The notes under the pieces are model-generated. The model was not told the origin of the DNA. It did not search any database and was given only the letters and a program-made list of their open reading frames with translations. A stretch of 64,000 bases of DNA from an uncultured Lachnospiraceae bacterium (lineage in GTDB: Bacteria; Bacillota; Clostridia; Lachnospirales; Lachnospiraceae): positions 62,001 to 126,000 of the forward strand of contig CANOKL010000004.1 in assembly GCA_947566645.1 (NCBI GenBank), given 5' to 3'. How positions within the stretch are numbered: position 1 is the stretch's first letter; each line of letters starts with the position of its first letter. The position numbers and the translations under genes are program-made. Below, in pieces: positions 1 to 8,558 of this stretch.

Positions 1-245
1 GGCGCGTAATGGGAGAAAAAGGTCATCTTTCAAATGAATTGTCAGGAAGACTTTTATGTGATATACTACATGACGGGTTACAGTATGTCATTTTGGGGCA
101 TCTAAGCAAAGAGAATAATTATGCGGAGCTTGCATATGAGACAGTAAAGCTGGAGATCACTTTAGGGGATAATCCATATAAAGGGGAGGATATTCCCATG
201 ATGGTGGCGAAGAGGGATACGATTTCAGAGGCAGTGACGCTATAA
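1..245 (+). CDS. MBL-fold metallohydrolase (WalJ/YycJ-like), C-terminal part
   Basis: The reading frame is open from the left edge, so only the last 80 or so residues of the gene are present. The segment GHLSKENN is the late metal-ligand region typical of YycJ/WalJ-type metallo-beta-lactamase-fold hydrolases, which are thought to act on nucleic acid or cell-wall-linked substrates. The ATG at position 9 lies inside this conserved C-terminal part and is unlikely to be the true start. The family call rests on this tail alone. Confidence 0.7.
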   Translation, partial: RVMGEKGHLSNELSGRLLCDILHDGLQYVILGHLSKENNYAELAYETVKLEITLGDNPYKGEDIPMMVAKRDTISEAVTL

Positions 246-259
246 AGGCAGAGAAAAAC

Positions 260-288
260 GTAACTGGGCAGTCTGTCTGAACTGTTAC
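260..288. repeat. Short GTAAC...GTTAC palindromic repeat, copy 1
   Basis: A 29-base segment with inverted ends GTAAC and GTTAC lies between the MBL-fold gene and the ACT-domain gene. Two related segments at 8559-8585 and 10975-11002 also sit just downstream of stop codons. This copy shares only the ends with the other two, so its membership is less certain. There is no T-run, so it is not an obvious terminator. Confidence 0.4.
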
Positions 289-307
289 AGGAAGATGGAG
301 GAATGAC

Positions 308-580
308 ATGAAAAAATGCATTATTACCGTAGTAGGTAAAGATAAGGTTGGGATTATCGCAAAGGTATGTGTGTATCTGGCAGAGACGAATATTAATATA
401 CTGGATATCTCCCAGACAATTGTAGATGGTTATTTTAATATGATGGCCATTGTGGATGTGACAAACAGTACGAAAGAGATTGCATCAGTGGCACAGGAGC
501 TGGAAGGACTTGGCTTTTCAATCGGAGTCAATATTCACTGTCAGAGAGAAGAGATCTTTGAGAAAATGCACCGTCTGTAA
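308..580 (+). CDS. ACT domain-containing protein (UPF0237 family)
   Basis: This 90-residue protein is a single ACT domain. It begins KKCIITVVGKDKVGIIAKV, the usual first strand and helix of ligand-binding ACT folds, and the length matches the UPF0237 family. ACT domains bind amino acids or similar small ligands; the ligand here is unknown. The start follows a GGAGG at about 297-301. The next gene, 99 bases downstream, is a PFL/DUF711-family protein, and this pair is a recurrent neighbourhood in Firmicutes, so the ACT protein may regulate its neighbour. Confidence 0.88.
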   Translation: MKKCIITVVGKDKVGIIAKVCVYLAETNINILDISQTIVDGYFNMMAIVDVTNSTKEIASVAQELEGLGFSIGVNIHCQREEIFEKMHRL

Positions 581-679
581 ATCGGATCGTGCAAAACAAA
601 GTGCGAAGCCCTTTGGGGCATCTCTTCAGATGATGGGCGAAGCCAGGGGATAACAGGAAAATAGAACCAGGAGGATGCA

Positions 680-2044
680 ATGATTAATATATATGAGGTC
701 AAAGAGACCCAGCACATGATTGAGCAGGAGAATCTGGATGTCCGCACGATTACGCTGGGGATCAGTCTTTTGGACTGTATAGATTCGGATCTTGACAGGC
801 TGAATGATAAGATTTACAAAAAGATAACAGAGACAGCAAGGAACCTTGTATCAGTAGGAGAGCAGATTGAAAGAGAGTATGGAGTTCCGATTGTAAATAA
901 GCGGATCTCGGTTACACCCGCAGGACTCATAGGAGGTGCGGCATGCAGATGTCCGGAGGATTATGTGAAGCTTGCCAGGACACTTGATGCGGCGGCAAAG
1001 GAGGTCGGCGTGAACTTTATCGGCGGGTATTCGGCGCTTGTGTCGAAAGCCATGACAGAAAGCGACAGGAATCTGATCCATTCCATACCGGAGGCTCTTG
1101 CGGTGACAGAACGAGTCTGCAGTTCAGTCAATGTAGGCTCCACCAGGACAGGTATCAATATGGATGCCGTACGTCTCTGCGGCGAGATTGTAAAGAAGAC
1201 GGCTGAGGCAACGAAGGAGAGAGATTCCCTCGGATGTGCCAAGCTTGTGATATTCTGTAATGCACCGGATGATAATCCCTTTATGGCCGGAGCCTTCCTT
1301 GGCGTGACGGAGGGAGATGCAGTCATTAATGTAGGGGTCAGCGGTCCGGGTGTTGTGAAGCGGGCTCTTAAGAAGGTCCGGGGCAAAGGCTTTGAGGAGC
1401 TCTGTGAGACCATTAAAAAGACTGCATTCAAAGTGACAAGAGTCGGACAGCTGGTTGCAGGAGAGGCTTCAAAGAGGCTGGGAGTTCCATTTGGGATTGT
1501 GGATCTGTCCCTTGCCCCGACGCCGGCAGTGGGCGACAGTGTGGCAGAGATCCTGGAGGAGATCGGTCTGGAGCGTGTTGGCGCACCGGGAACAACGGCA
1601 GCCCTTGCCCTGTTAAATGACCAGGTAAAAAAAGGCGGCGTTATGGCATCCTCCTACGTGGGAGGCTTAAGCGGCGCATTCATACCGGTCAGCGAGGACC
1701 AGGGAATGATTGACGCAGTAAATGAAGGGGCTCTTACTTTAGAAAAGCTGGAGGCCATGACCTGTGTATGCTCGGTAGGACTGGATATGATCGCAATTCC
1801 AGGAAAGACGAAGGCATCCGCCATATCCGGAATCATTGCAGACGAGATGGCGATCGGCATGGTAAACCAGAAGACAACAGCAGTGCGTCTGATTCCGGTA
1901 ATCGGAAAAGATGTGGGAGAGACGGCAAGCTTCGGAGGCCTTCTCGGATATGCCCCCATCATGCCGGTCAATCAATTCGACTGCAGCACCTTTATAAACC
2001 GCAAGGGAAGAATCCCAGCACCGATTCACAGCTTTAAAAATTAG
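680..2044 (+). CDS. PFL family protein (UPF0210/DUF711)
   Basis: The 454-residue product matches the UPF0210/DUF711 family along its length. Recognisable segments include the N-terminal [10 protein letters not shown] and the glycine-rich [12 protein letters not shown] near residue 220. Members adopt a fold related to pyruvate formate-lyase but lack a glycyl radical site, and their reaction is unknown. The ATG follows AGGAGG with ideal spacing. It sits behind the ACT-domain gene and is probably co-transcribed with it. Family assignment is firm; function is not. Confidence 0.92.
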   Translation: MINIYEVKETQHMIEQENLDVRTITLGISLLDCIDSDLDRLNDKIYKKITETARNLVSVGEQIEREYGVPIVNKRISVTPAGLIGGAACRCPEDYVKLARTLDAAAKEVGVNFIGGYSALVSKAMTESDRNLIHSIPEALAVTERVCSSVNVGSTRTGINMDAVRLCGEIVKKTAEATKERDSLGCAKLVIFCNAPDDNPFMAGAFLGVTEGDAVINVGVSGPGVVKRALKKVRGKGFEELCETIKKTAFKVTRVGQLVAGEASKRLGVPFGIVDLSLAPTPAVGDSVAEILEEIGLERVGAPGTTAALALLNDQVKKGGVMASSYVGGLSGAFIPVSEDQGMIDAVNEGALTLEKLEAMTCVCSVGLDMIAIPGKTKASAISGIIADEMAIGMVNQKTTAVRLIPVIGKDVGETASFGGLLGYAPIMPVNQFDCSTFINRKGRIPAPIHSFKN

Positions 2045-2151
2045 CAAAAAAACCGAATTACAAAGCGAATATGCAGCTGTTCAGGTATCCTCGTAGTTAC
2101 AAGAAAATATACAGCTGCGAGAAAATAAAAGAGAGGTAAGAGAAGCAAAAA

Positions 2152-3012
2152 ATGGGAAAGATTGCGATTGTAACAGACAGTAACAGTGGGATTACACAGG
2201 CGCAGGCAAAGGAGATGGGAATCCGTGTACTGCCAATGCCTTTTTATATCAATGAGGAGCTGTATTTTGAAGATATTACCCTGACACAGGAGGAATTCTA
2301 TAAAAAGCTTGCAGAGGATGCGGATATCTCCACCTCACAGCCTTCCCCGGCAAGTATCATGGAACTATGGGACGAGCTTTTAGAGGAATATGAAGAAATC
2401 ATCCATATCCCCATGTCCAGCGGCCTGAGTAGCTCCTGTGAGACGGCTATGATGCTTGCGAAGGATTATGACGGAAAAGTACATGTCATTGATAACCAGA
2501 GGATATCCGTTACTCAGCGGCAGTCTGTCTTAGAAGCCATGGAGATGGCAGAAAAAGGATACGGCGCACAGGAAATCGAGGATGTTCTGATGCGCGAAAA
2601 GCTGGAGGCAAGCATCTATATCACAGTAGATACTCTGAAATATCTGAAAAAAGGCGGCCGTGTCACAGCAGCAGGGGCAGCTCTCGGGGCAGTTCTTAAT
2701 ATTAAGCCAGTGCTGCAGATCCAGGGGGAGAAGCTGGATGCATTTGCAAAAGTACGCGGCATGAAGGCAGCAAAGAAAACCATGATCCAGGCAATCCAGA
2801 AGGATATGACAGAGCGGTTTGCCGGAAAGAAAGTACACCTGGCAGCAGCCTATACCTGCTCCGATACAGAGGCCGCCGGCTGGAAAAAAGAGCTGGAAGA
2901 AAAATTCCCGGGGTATGAGATTCATATGGACCGTCTGTCCTTAAGTGTAAGCTGCCATATCGGCCCGGGAGCAATCGCAGTAACCTGCAGTAAAGTGATT
3001 GATTTCTCGTAG
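2152..3012 (+). CDS. DegV family fatty-acid-binding protein (FakB type)
   Basis: This 286-residue protein starts with IAIVTDSNSGI, the DegV signature. It carries TSQPSP at residues 61-66 and SSGLSSSCETA at 89-99, which line the fatty-acid carboxylate pocket in FakB structures. DegV/FakB proteins hand exogenous fatty acids to the kinase FakA, which forms acyl phosphate for phospholipid synthesis. A FakA homologue lies at 17015-18733, so both halves of the system are in this window although unlinked. Which fatty acid is bound cannot be read from sequence. Confidence 0.92.
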   Translation: MGKIAIVTDSNSGITQAQAKEMGIRVLPMPFYINEELYFEDITLTQEEFYKKLAEDADISTSQPSPASIMELWDELLEEYEEIIHIPMSSGLSSSCETAMMLAKDYDGKVHVIDNQRISVTQRQSVLEAMEMAEKGYGAQEIEDVLMREKLEASIYITVDTLKYLKKGGRVTAAGAALGAVLNIKPVLQIQGEKLDAFAKVRGMKAAKKTMIQAIQKDMTERFAGKKVHLAAAYTCSDTEAAGWKKELEEKFPGYEIHMDRLSLSVSCHIGPGAIAVTCSKVIDFS

Positions 3013-3085
3013 CCCGGCAGGTTCGTGTATTTACGATTTTTATATTTGCTATCAGCTTCAAGAAGAGAACGAGGAGGTTCAACAA

Positions 3086-3559
3086 ATGGAAGATAAATTT
3101 GAAAATAACCAGGAAAATGAAAAGCAGAACGAATTCTGGCAAAATGATTCAGCGCAGAATACGTCCCAGCAATATACCTATTCAAGTGCCGGACAGAACA
3201 ATGGCAGTCAGTCTTACCAACAGCAGTATCAGGATAACTACAACTATAATGTAGGAAACAATACAGGGTATGGCAGTGAATACCAGGACGGAATGGACAC
3301 CACTCCTTTATCAATGGGCGAGTGGGTACTGACGCTCCTTCTTATGGGCATCCCTTGTGTCAATATTATCATGTGCTGTGTATGGGCATTCGGTAAGACC
3401 GGTAATATAAACCGCAGAAACTTCTGCCGCGCAGAGCTTATATTCATAGCAATCGGAGTTGTCCTTTCCATTATCATGGTTATAGTCATGTTCGTAACTG
3501 GCATGGGAATCATAGGAGGCATGGGACATATGGGGCACGGAAGTTATTACTATTATTAA
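3086..3559 (+). CDS. Q/N-rich membrane protein of unknown function
   Basis: The product is 157 residues. The first 75 or so are hydrophilic and rich in Gln, Asn, Tyr and Ser. Two hydrophobic segments follow (about 80-102 and 115-140), then a Gly/His/Met-rich end finishing in four tyrosines. I start it at the ATG behind GAGGAGG rather than at 2999, which would overlap the end of degV. The layout resembles small Lachnospiraceae membrane proteins with a disordered head. No function is assigned. Confidence 0.75.
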   Translation: MEDKFENNQENEKQNEFWQNDSAQNTSQQYTYSSAGQNNGSQSYQQQYQDNYNYNVGNNTGYGSEYQDGMDTTPLSMGEWVLTLLLMGIPCVNIIMCCVWAFGKTGNINRRNFCRAELIFIAIGVVLSIIMVIVMFVTGMGIIGGMGHMGHGSYYYY

Positions 3560-3577
3560 AAAAATCCTGGAAAGATA

Positions 3578-3635
3578 GGACGCAGACAGGACGGACACAG
3601 ACAGGACGGACGCAGACAGGACGGACGCAGACAGG
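3578..3635 (+). repeat. 15-bp tandem repeat next to the hairpin element
   Basis: Nearly four copies of ACGGACGCAGACAGG run directly into the left terminal repeat of the mobile element at 3629. The second copy of the element, at 34360, has two related 14-bp units at the equivalent end. The short tandem array therefore seems to travel with the element. Confidence 0.85.
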
Positions 3636-3807
3636 GACACGCCTATATTCCATTCAAACGGGGCAATATTCCGGTGAACTAACTGCTAACTGCGACTAAG
3701 CCGTTCGGGAGAACCCTCACGGCTAAGTCTTCGTAAGCAGTGGATTTCACCTCCATAAAAAGCGCCCCTGATTGTTTTCATCGGAATATAGGCGTGTCCC
3801 TGTCTGC
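3629..3807 (+). mobile_element. MITE-like element, copy A (25-bp inverted ends)
   Basis: The 179-bp segment has perfect 25-bp terminal inverted repeats at 3629-3653 and 3783-3807, sharing the core AGGGACACGCCTATATTCC. A second copy in the opposite orientation lies at 34360-34540 and is clearly homologous through the interior. There is no transposase, so it would be a non-autonomous element moved in trans. Its right end abuts a toxin-antitoxin remnant that lacks the antitoxin N-terminus. Confidence 0.8.
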
Positions 3808-4100
3808 TGTGTATTGGCTGCAGAAGGAGGTAGAGCTTATGGCACAGGAAAGAAGGATTCCCTTTGAAATCACAGCAGACCCAGACCCTTTTTACTGCGA
3901 AAGCAATATCCGCTATTTGGGAAAGAAAATGGAGGATTATAAGGCGGGACGGCTGAAATTGATGGAACATGAATTGATTGAGGAAGAGGGAGAATTTGAG
4001 CGGATTTTGGAGTCGTCGTATTAATGATGAACACAGGATTGTCTATGAGGTTGAGAAGGAGACGGCGGTGGTTATTTCATGCAAGGGACATTACAATTAG
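3808..4100 (+). pseudogene. Remnant RelB/DinJ-type antitoxin fused to YoeB/Txe toxin tail
   Basis: Two fragments of a type II toxin-antitoxin module survive. The first, to about 3985, reads RRIPFEITADPDPFY and then LGKKMEDYKAGRLKLMEHELIEE, like a RelB/DinJ-family antitoxin C-terminus. From about 3990, in another frame, LSGFWSRRINDEHRIVYEV and then VVISCKGHYN match the end of a YoeB/Txe mRNA interferase and run to the stop at 4098-4100. The antitoxin N-terminus and most of the toxin are missing, so no active toxin is expected. An AGGAGG before ATG 3839 could still drive a 61-residue peptide. Confidence 0.75.
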
Positions 4101-4128
4101 AGGGGGACAAACGATGTATAATGGAATA

Positions 4129-4176
4129 AAAAGCGATCGGAAACGTTATGAGAGTGGTATGTTTCCGATCGCTTTT
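4129..4176. terminator. Bidirectional terminator hairpin
   Basis: AAAAGCGATCGGAAAC at 4129-4144 pairs perfectly with 4161-4176, which ends in TTTT; the other strand also ends in a T-run. It separates the toxin-antitoxin remnant from the convergent apbE gene and can serve both. Confidence 0.85.
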
Positions 4177-4190
4177 GTATATTGTTAGTC

Positions 4191-5174
4191 TTATTTTTGG
4201 AAGTTATCAGAAAAGTGCAGCTCGAAATCCTTGGTGATAAAGACTGCATCTACATTTTCCAATTGGTTAATCAGCCGCATTCCCTTCTTATATCCCATAA
4301 GGAAACATGCGGTACTGAGTGCGTCTGCTGTAAGTGAGGAATCTGTTATAATCGTTACGCTGTACAGCGAATTTTTACAAGGCTGTCCCCTGGTAGGTGA
4401 CAGAATATGATGATATTTTTTCCCGTCTACTTCAAAATACCGCTCATAGACCCCGGTAGTTACGACAGACTGATCTGCAACCTTGACAGAGGTAATCGGA
4501 GAACCGGCTTCATCAAAAGGCCTCTGGATTCCAATATTATACTTCGAACCATCCGTTTTCGTACCAAGGGTAAGAATATTGCCGCCAAGATCAATAATTG
4601 CATGCCGGATCCCGTTCTCTTTCAGGTAATCTTTAATCCGGTCGGCAATATAACCCTTTGCGATAGCGCCTACATCAAGAGAAGCTTTCCGGTCTTCAAG
4701 CCGGACCGTGTTGCCGTCGATGATCACTTTTTTGTAATCTACATGCCGGATTGCTTTTGAGATGGATTTTGAAGATGGAACGGAGGGCTTTTCGGCCTTA
4801 AAATCCCAGAGCTTCGATACCGGACCGATGGTAATATCAAATAGTCCGTTTGACAGGTCACTGTAATAGAGCCCGGTCTTTATAAGCTTCAGTGTATCTT
4901 CCGATACTTCTACAGCCTCACCTTTCGCATGATTGATTTTGTATATCTCACTGTCTTCATTTGTCTTTGAAAATAAAGCGTCATAATCCTGACACAGTTT
5001 TTTGCATCCGTCCAGTACATCCTGATCTGCAGGATCCAGAATCCGGACTGAGATGACGGTATCAAACAGGGTGTCTGTGTAGGACAGCTCTTCCTTACCC
5101 GGAAGCTTTCCGGAACAGCCGGAAAGAAGCAGTACTGCGGCACAGATAAAAGCAGTTAATCTTTTCTGTTTCAT
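4191..5174 (-). CDS. apbE: FAD:protein FMN transferase (ApbE lipoprotein)
   Basis: The 327-residue protein has a lipoprotein signal, MKQKRLTAFICAAVLLLSGC, with Cys20 as the lipidated residue. The mature part carries ApbE features: DTLFDTVISV, DVGAIAKGYIAD, the DLGGN strand and a late DALSTACFLMGYKKG. ApbE moves FMN from FAD onto a threonine of extracytoplasmic flavoproteins such as Rnf/Nqr subunits. I start at 5174 rather than 5345 because the signal peptide begins there behind a GAGG. It is divergent from the NusG-II/Gx genes, a pairing often linked to respiratory flavoproteins. Confidence 0.93.
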   Translation of the reverse strand: MKQKRLTAFICAAVLLLSGCSGKLPGKEELSYTDTLFDTVISVRILDPADQDVLDGCKKLCQDYDALFSKTNEDSEIYKINHAKGEAVEVSEDTLKLIKTGLYYSDLSNGLFDITIGPVSKLWDFKAEKPSVPSSKSISKAIRHVDYKKVIIDGNTVRLEDRKASLDVGAIAKGYIADRIKDYLKENGIRHAIIDLGGNILTLGTKTDGSKYNIGIQRPFDEAGSPITSVKVADQSVVTTGVYERYFEVDGKKYHHILSPTRGQPCKNSLYSVTIITDSSLTADALSTACFLMGYKKGMRLINQLENVDAVFITKDFELHFSDNFQK

Positions 5175-5294
5175 GATTTGGATACCTCGGCTATAATTAT
5201 AGTATAAAGTTGTTTCTGCGTAATCAGAATCGTTTTCTGAATAGACTGTAATTATTATAACAATAAAAAAAGAGATATGCAATCGAACATGTGA

Positions 5295-5323
5295 TTGCAT
5301 TGAGACGATAAGTGTGTTAAAAT
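5295..5323 (+). promoter_or_regulatory. Sigma-A-type promoter for the NusG-II gene
   Basis: TTGCAT at 5295-5300 and TAAAAT at 5318-5323 are separated by 17 bases, 22 bases upstream of the ATG at 5346. It is the only good match in the divergent apbE/NusG-II interval on this strand. Confidence 0.6.
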
Positions 5324-5345
5324 ATCCATCAGAGAGGTAGCGCAT

Positions 5346-5738
5346 ATGAATGTGGATGTAAAAAGCAGACTAAAGAAACTGATGAATAAGGATATTATTT
5401 TGATTCTCATTATTCTTACAGTGGCATTTCTTGCATATTTTCTCCATGAGATTCTGGGTGGGGGGAGTGCTGGTTCTGTTACTGTGAAGGTGAATGGTGT
5501 AATCGAGGGCAGGTATAGTCTGAGTGAGGATCAGGAGATTGAGATCAACGGCGGCACGAATCATCTGCAGATCCGGAATGGAAAGGCAGATATGACAGAA
5601 GCAGACTGTCCGGATAAGCTCTGTGTGGATCAGAAGGCTGTGTCGAGGAGAGGCGAGAGCATTATCTGTCTTCCGAATAAGGTAATCGTGGAGGTGGAAG
5701 GCGGAGGAGAGAGAGAGTATGATGCCGTGACCAATTAA
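5346..5738 (+). CDS. NusG domain II-containing protein
   Basis: The 130-residue protein has one N-terminal membrane segment (about 17-37) and an exported beta-rich domain ending in DCPDKLCVDQ and IICLPNKVIVEV, the standard NusG_II signature with two conserved cysteines. Such proteins occur beside ApbE and Gx-transporter genes. Their role is unproven but probably concerns extracytoplasmic redox or flavin-linked functions. The start follows GAGAGG. The gene ends 12 bases before the Gx gene, so the two form an operon. Confidence 0.88.
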   Translation: MNVDVKSRLKKLMNKDIILILIILTVAFLAYFLHEILGGGSAGSVTVKVNGVIEGRYSLSEDQEIEINGGTNHLQIRNGKADMTEADCPDKLCVDQKAVSRRGESIICLPNKVIVEVEGGGEREYDAVTN

Positions 5739-5750
5739 GGAGAACGGAAG

Positions 5751-6245
5751 ATGGCAAAGAACAGGATAGCATATTTTGGTGTATTTACGGCACTGGCGCT
5801 GATTTTCAGCTATGTAGAGACTCTGATACCGGTTTCTTTCGGAATCCAGGGTGTCAAACTTGGTCTTGCGAACTTGATTATAGTCATAGCCCTGTATAAG
5901 ATGAGACTTAAAGAGGTATATCTGCTTTCGGTCACGCGGATTCTTCTGTCGGGATTTCTTTTCGGGAACTATTTCAGTATTCTGTATAGTCTTGCGGGCG
6001 GTCTCTTAAGTCTTACGGTGATGGCGATTTTGAAAAAAAGAGAGGGCTACACGGTAATCGGGATCAGTGCCGCAGGCGGTGTGTTTCATAATGTGGGACA
6101 GCTCCTTGTGGCCATGGCTGTTGTGGAATCGTTTGCCATATCCGGCTATCTTCCGGTGCTTCTGATTGCAGGACTTCTGACCGGGATTCTGATCGGTATT
6201 CTGGCTGGGCAGATGCTAAAAAGACTTACAAATATACGGTTTTGA
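5751..6245 (+). CDS. Gx transporter family membrane protein
   Basis: The 164-residue product is almost entirely hydrophobic with five to six membrane segments. It resembles the Gx/ECF-S-like family that databases often label heptaprenyl diphosphate synthase component I. The stretch FGIQGVKLGLANLIIVI is the family signature. ECF-S-like folds bind small vitamins or precursors, so a substrate-binding membrane role is more likely than a prenyl synthase activity. It overlaps nothing and is paired with the NusG-II gene. Confidence 0.85.
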   Translation: MAKNRIAYFGVFTALALIFSYVETLIPVSFGIQGVKLGLANLIIVIALYKMRLKEVYLLSVTRILLSGFLFGNYFSILYSLAGGLLSLTVMAILKKREGYTVIGISAAGGVFHNVGQLLVAMAVVESFAISGYLPVLLIAGLLTGILIGILAGQMLKRLTNIRF

Positions 6246-6295
6246 GGAACTGGGTGATGGATAAGTGATTTATAACCAGCTCCTGAGGAGGTTTT

Positions 6296-6925
6296 ATGAT
6301 ATCTTATATAAGGGGACAGCTTGCTTCTGTGGAGGAGGATAAGGTAATTGTGGATGTGGGGGGCGTAGGCTACGGGATCTATATGTCCACCCATTCCATG
6401 AGCCTTCTGCCTTCTGCAGGAAATGAAGTGAAGCTCCATACCTATCTGAATGTAAAGGAAGAAGCCATGCAGCTTTTTGGCTTCCTGACCAGGGATGACC
6501 TGCAGGTATTTAAGCTTTTGATCGGGGTGAGCGGGATTGGCCCGAAGGGTGGACAGTCCATCCTTTCCGTACTGTCTCCTGATGATCTGCGGTTCGCAGT
6601 TGCAGCGGGAGATGTAAAGGCGATTCAGGCAGCGCCCGGTATTGGGAAAAAGACAGCGGAGAAGCTGATTGTGGAGCTTCGTGACAAGCTTAGTATTGAG
6701 ACAGCATTGGAGCATGCGGTATCCGGCGCAGGCGGTGATGCCGGGGCGCAGGAGGCAGTGCAGGCAGACAGCGGGGTCTTAAGTGATGCAGTCCAGGCTC
6801 TCGTTGCGCTCGGATATGGGAGTACAGAAGCATTGAAGGCGGTAAAGCAGGTTGAGCTGACTGAGGAGATGAGCGTGGAGGATGTGCTGAAGCAGGCGCT
6901 TAAGTTTATGGCGCTCGATTTTTGA
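6296..6925 (+). CDS. ruvA: Holliday junction branch migration protein RuvA
   Basis: RuvA binds four-way junctions as a tetramer and loads the RuvB motor. The 209-residue length is typical. The N-terminal OB domain (MISYIRGQLASV), tandem helix-hairpin-helix motifs (LLIGVSGIGPKGGQSIL and AAPGIGKKTAEKLIVELRDK) and a C-terminal three-helix domain are all visible, joined by an Ala/Gly/Gln-rich linker near residues 140-160. The start follows GAGGAGG. ruvB begins 17 bases after the stop, so the pair is one transcription unit. Confidence 0.97.
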   Translation: MISYIRGQLASVEEDKVIVDVGGVGYGIYMSTHSMSLLPSAGNEVKLHTYLNVKEEAMQLFGFLTRDDLQVFKLLIGVSGIGPKGGQSILSVLSPDDLRFAVAAGDVKAIQAAPGIGKKTAEKLIVELRDKLSIETALEHAVSGAGGDAGAQEAVQADSGVLSDAVQALVALGYGSTEALKAVKQVELTEEMSVEDVLKQALKFMALDF

Positions 6926-6942
6926 TAAACTGAGGGGATTGT

Positions 6943-7938
6943 ATGGGCAGAAGGATTATTACAACAGAGAATCTGGAAGAAGACCGCAAGATTGAAGGGT
7001 CGCTGCGCCCGCAGCTTCTTGAAGATTATGTGGGGCAGGAAAAGGCAAAGGAGACTCTGAAGATCTATATTGAAGCGGCAAAGGAGAGAAAGGAGGCACT
7101 TGACCATGTGCTTTTTTATGGGCCGCCGGGTCTTGGCAAGACCACCCTTGCGGGGATTATAGCCAATGAGATGAAGGTACACCTTAAGATTACCTCCGGA
7201 CCGGCGATTGAAAAGCCGGGGGAGATGGCGGCGATTCTGAACAATCTGCAGGAGAGGGACGTTCTTTTTGTGGATGAGATTCACAGACTGAACCGGCAGG
7301 TGGAGGAAGTTCTGTATCCTGCTATGGAGGATTATGCGATTGATATTATGATTGGAAAGGGTGCGAGCGCCCGCTCCATCCGTCTGGATCTTCCAAAATT
7401 CACGCTAGTAGGGGCAACGACCAGGGCGGGTATGCTGACAGCTCCCTTAAGAGACCGCTTCGGGGTGATCCACCGGATGGAGTTCTATACACAGGAGGAG
7501 CTGGAAAGCATTATCCTTCGTTCGGCAGAGGTGCTGGGGGTAGGGATTGATGCAAGAGGAGCCTCGGCACTTGCAAGGCGCTCCAGGGGAACACCGAGAC
7601 TTGCCAACCGCCTGCTGAAGCGGGTCCGGGATTTTGCACAGGTGAAATACGACGGGCATATCACAGAGGATGTGGCGAATTATGCGCTGGATCTCCTGGA
7701 TGTAGATAAGGAGGGGCTTGACCAGACTGACCGGGGCCTGCTCCTTACGATCATAGAAAAATTCGGCGGCGGTCCGGTAGGACTTGACACACTGTCGGCA
7801 GCGATCAGCGAAGATGCCGGAACCATAGAGGACGTATATGAGCCTTATCTTTTGAAGAATGGATTTATACAGAGAACCCCCCGGGGCAGGATTGTAACAG
7901 AGGCTGCATATGTCCATCTGGGGATTTCCCGGCAATAA
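6943..7938 (+). CDS. ruvB: Holliday junction DNA helicase RuvB
   Basis: RuvB is the hexameric AAA+ ATPase that drives branch migration with RuvA. In this 331-residue protein the Walker A motif is GPPGLGKTT at residues 60-68 and the Walker B DEIH is at 111-114. Sensor 1 (GATTRAG), the arginine-finger region and the C-terminal winged helix ([11 protein letters not shown]) follow. All catalytic motifs are intact. It directly follows ruvA; no ruvC is present, and RecU at 42057 is the likely resolvase. Confidence 0.97.
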   Translation: MGRRIITTENLEEDRKIEGSLRPQLLEDYVGQEKAKETLKIYIEAAKERKEALDHVLFYGPPGLGKTTLAGIIANEMKVHLKITSGPAIEKPGEMAAILNNLQERDVLFVDEIHRLNRQVEEVLYPAMEDYAIDIMIGKGASARSIRLDLPKFTLVGATTRAGMLTAPLRDRFGVIHRMEFYTQEELESIILRSAEVLGVGIDARGASALARRSRGTPRLANRLLKRVRDFAQVKYDGHITEDVANYALDLLDVDKEGLDQTDRGLLLTIIEKFGGGPVGLDTLSAAISEDAGTIEDVYEPYLLKNGFIQRTPRGRIVTEAAYVHLGISRQ

Positions 7939-7940
7939 AT

Positions 7941-7983
7941 GGTTACTATTCACGGAGCCGTGCACCCCGCTGCACGGCATCCG
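7941..7983. repeat. GCCGTGCA hairpin repeat, copy 1
   Basis: Two bases after the ruvB stop, GCCGTGCA (7957-7964) pairs with TGCACGGC (7971-7978). The surrounding 43 bases, from GGTTAC through CATCCGA, recur at 15871-15913 after the gerW stop. There is no T-run. It looks like an intergenic repeat rather than a plain terminator. Confidence 0.75.
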
Positions 7984-8071
7984 AGCCGATAAAGTGGTGG
8001 TTTCCGGCATCCAGCCCCTCGCTGAAAGCGACTTTTAAATGGGTTGATTTTAATATTTCTTGTAAAAATAA

Positions 8072-8110
8072 CCAAAAATGGTTGGTTTTTGGGAAAGTAT
8101 CGTTTATAAT
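8072..8110 (+). promoter_or_regulatory. zapA promoter with overlapping palindrome
   Basis: TTGGTT (8082-8087) and TATAAT (8105-8110) are spaced by 17 bases, 34 bases before the zapA ATG. A palindrome, CCAAAAA (8072-8078) and TTTTTGG (8086-8092), straddles the -35 box, the position expected for a repressor or activator site. No binding protein can be named. Confidence 0.55.
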
Positions 8111-8144
8111 GAGAACATATTAGAAAGTTCGAGGGAGGCTTTTT

Positions 8145-8555
8145 ATGGCATCATCAAAAAATTACACGGAAGTTTTAATAGGAGGAAAGGTATTTACCTT
8201 AAGCGGATTTGAAAGTGAGGACTATCTGCAGAAGGTATCTACATACCTGAATCACAAAATTGAAGAATGTAGCAGCAGTGAAGGATACCGTAAGCAGAGT
8301 GCGGAGACGCGGAGTGTCCTTCTCGCGCTCAATATTGCAGATGATTACTTTAAAGCCAGAAAACAGGGGGGGACTTTAGAGAACGATATTGAGGCGAAGG
8401 ACAAGGAGATGTATGACTTAAAGCATGAGCTCATCTCCGTGCAGATTAAACTTGAGAATGCAGACAAGGCACTGGACAAGCTAAAGGAGGAGAACCGGGA
8501 GCTCCAGATGAAGATTGTCCAGTTAGAAACAGAGATGAAGAATAAACGAAAGTAA
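8145..8555 (+). CDS. zapA: Cell division protein ZapA
   Basis: ZapA bundles FtsZ filaments at the division ring. The 136-residue protein has the N-terminal ZapA fold (VLIGGKVFTLSGFESEDYL, then VLLALNIADDYFKAR). A longer coiled coil from about residue 75 to the end is rich in Lys, Glu and Leu, as in Firmicutes members that run longer than B. subtilis ZapA. The gene has its own promoter and a terminator downstream, so it appears monocistronic. Confidence 0.92.
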   Translation: MASSKNYTEVLIGGKVFTLSGFESEDYLQKVSTYLNHKIEECSSSEGYRKQSAETRSVLLALNIADDYFKARKQGGTLENDIEAKDKEMYDLKHELISVQIKLENADKALDKLKEENRELQMKIVQLETEMKNKRK

Positions 8556-8558
8556 AGT

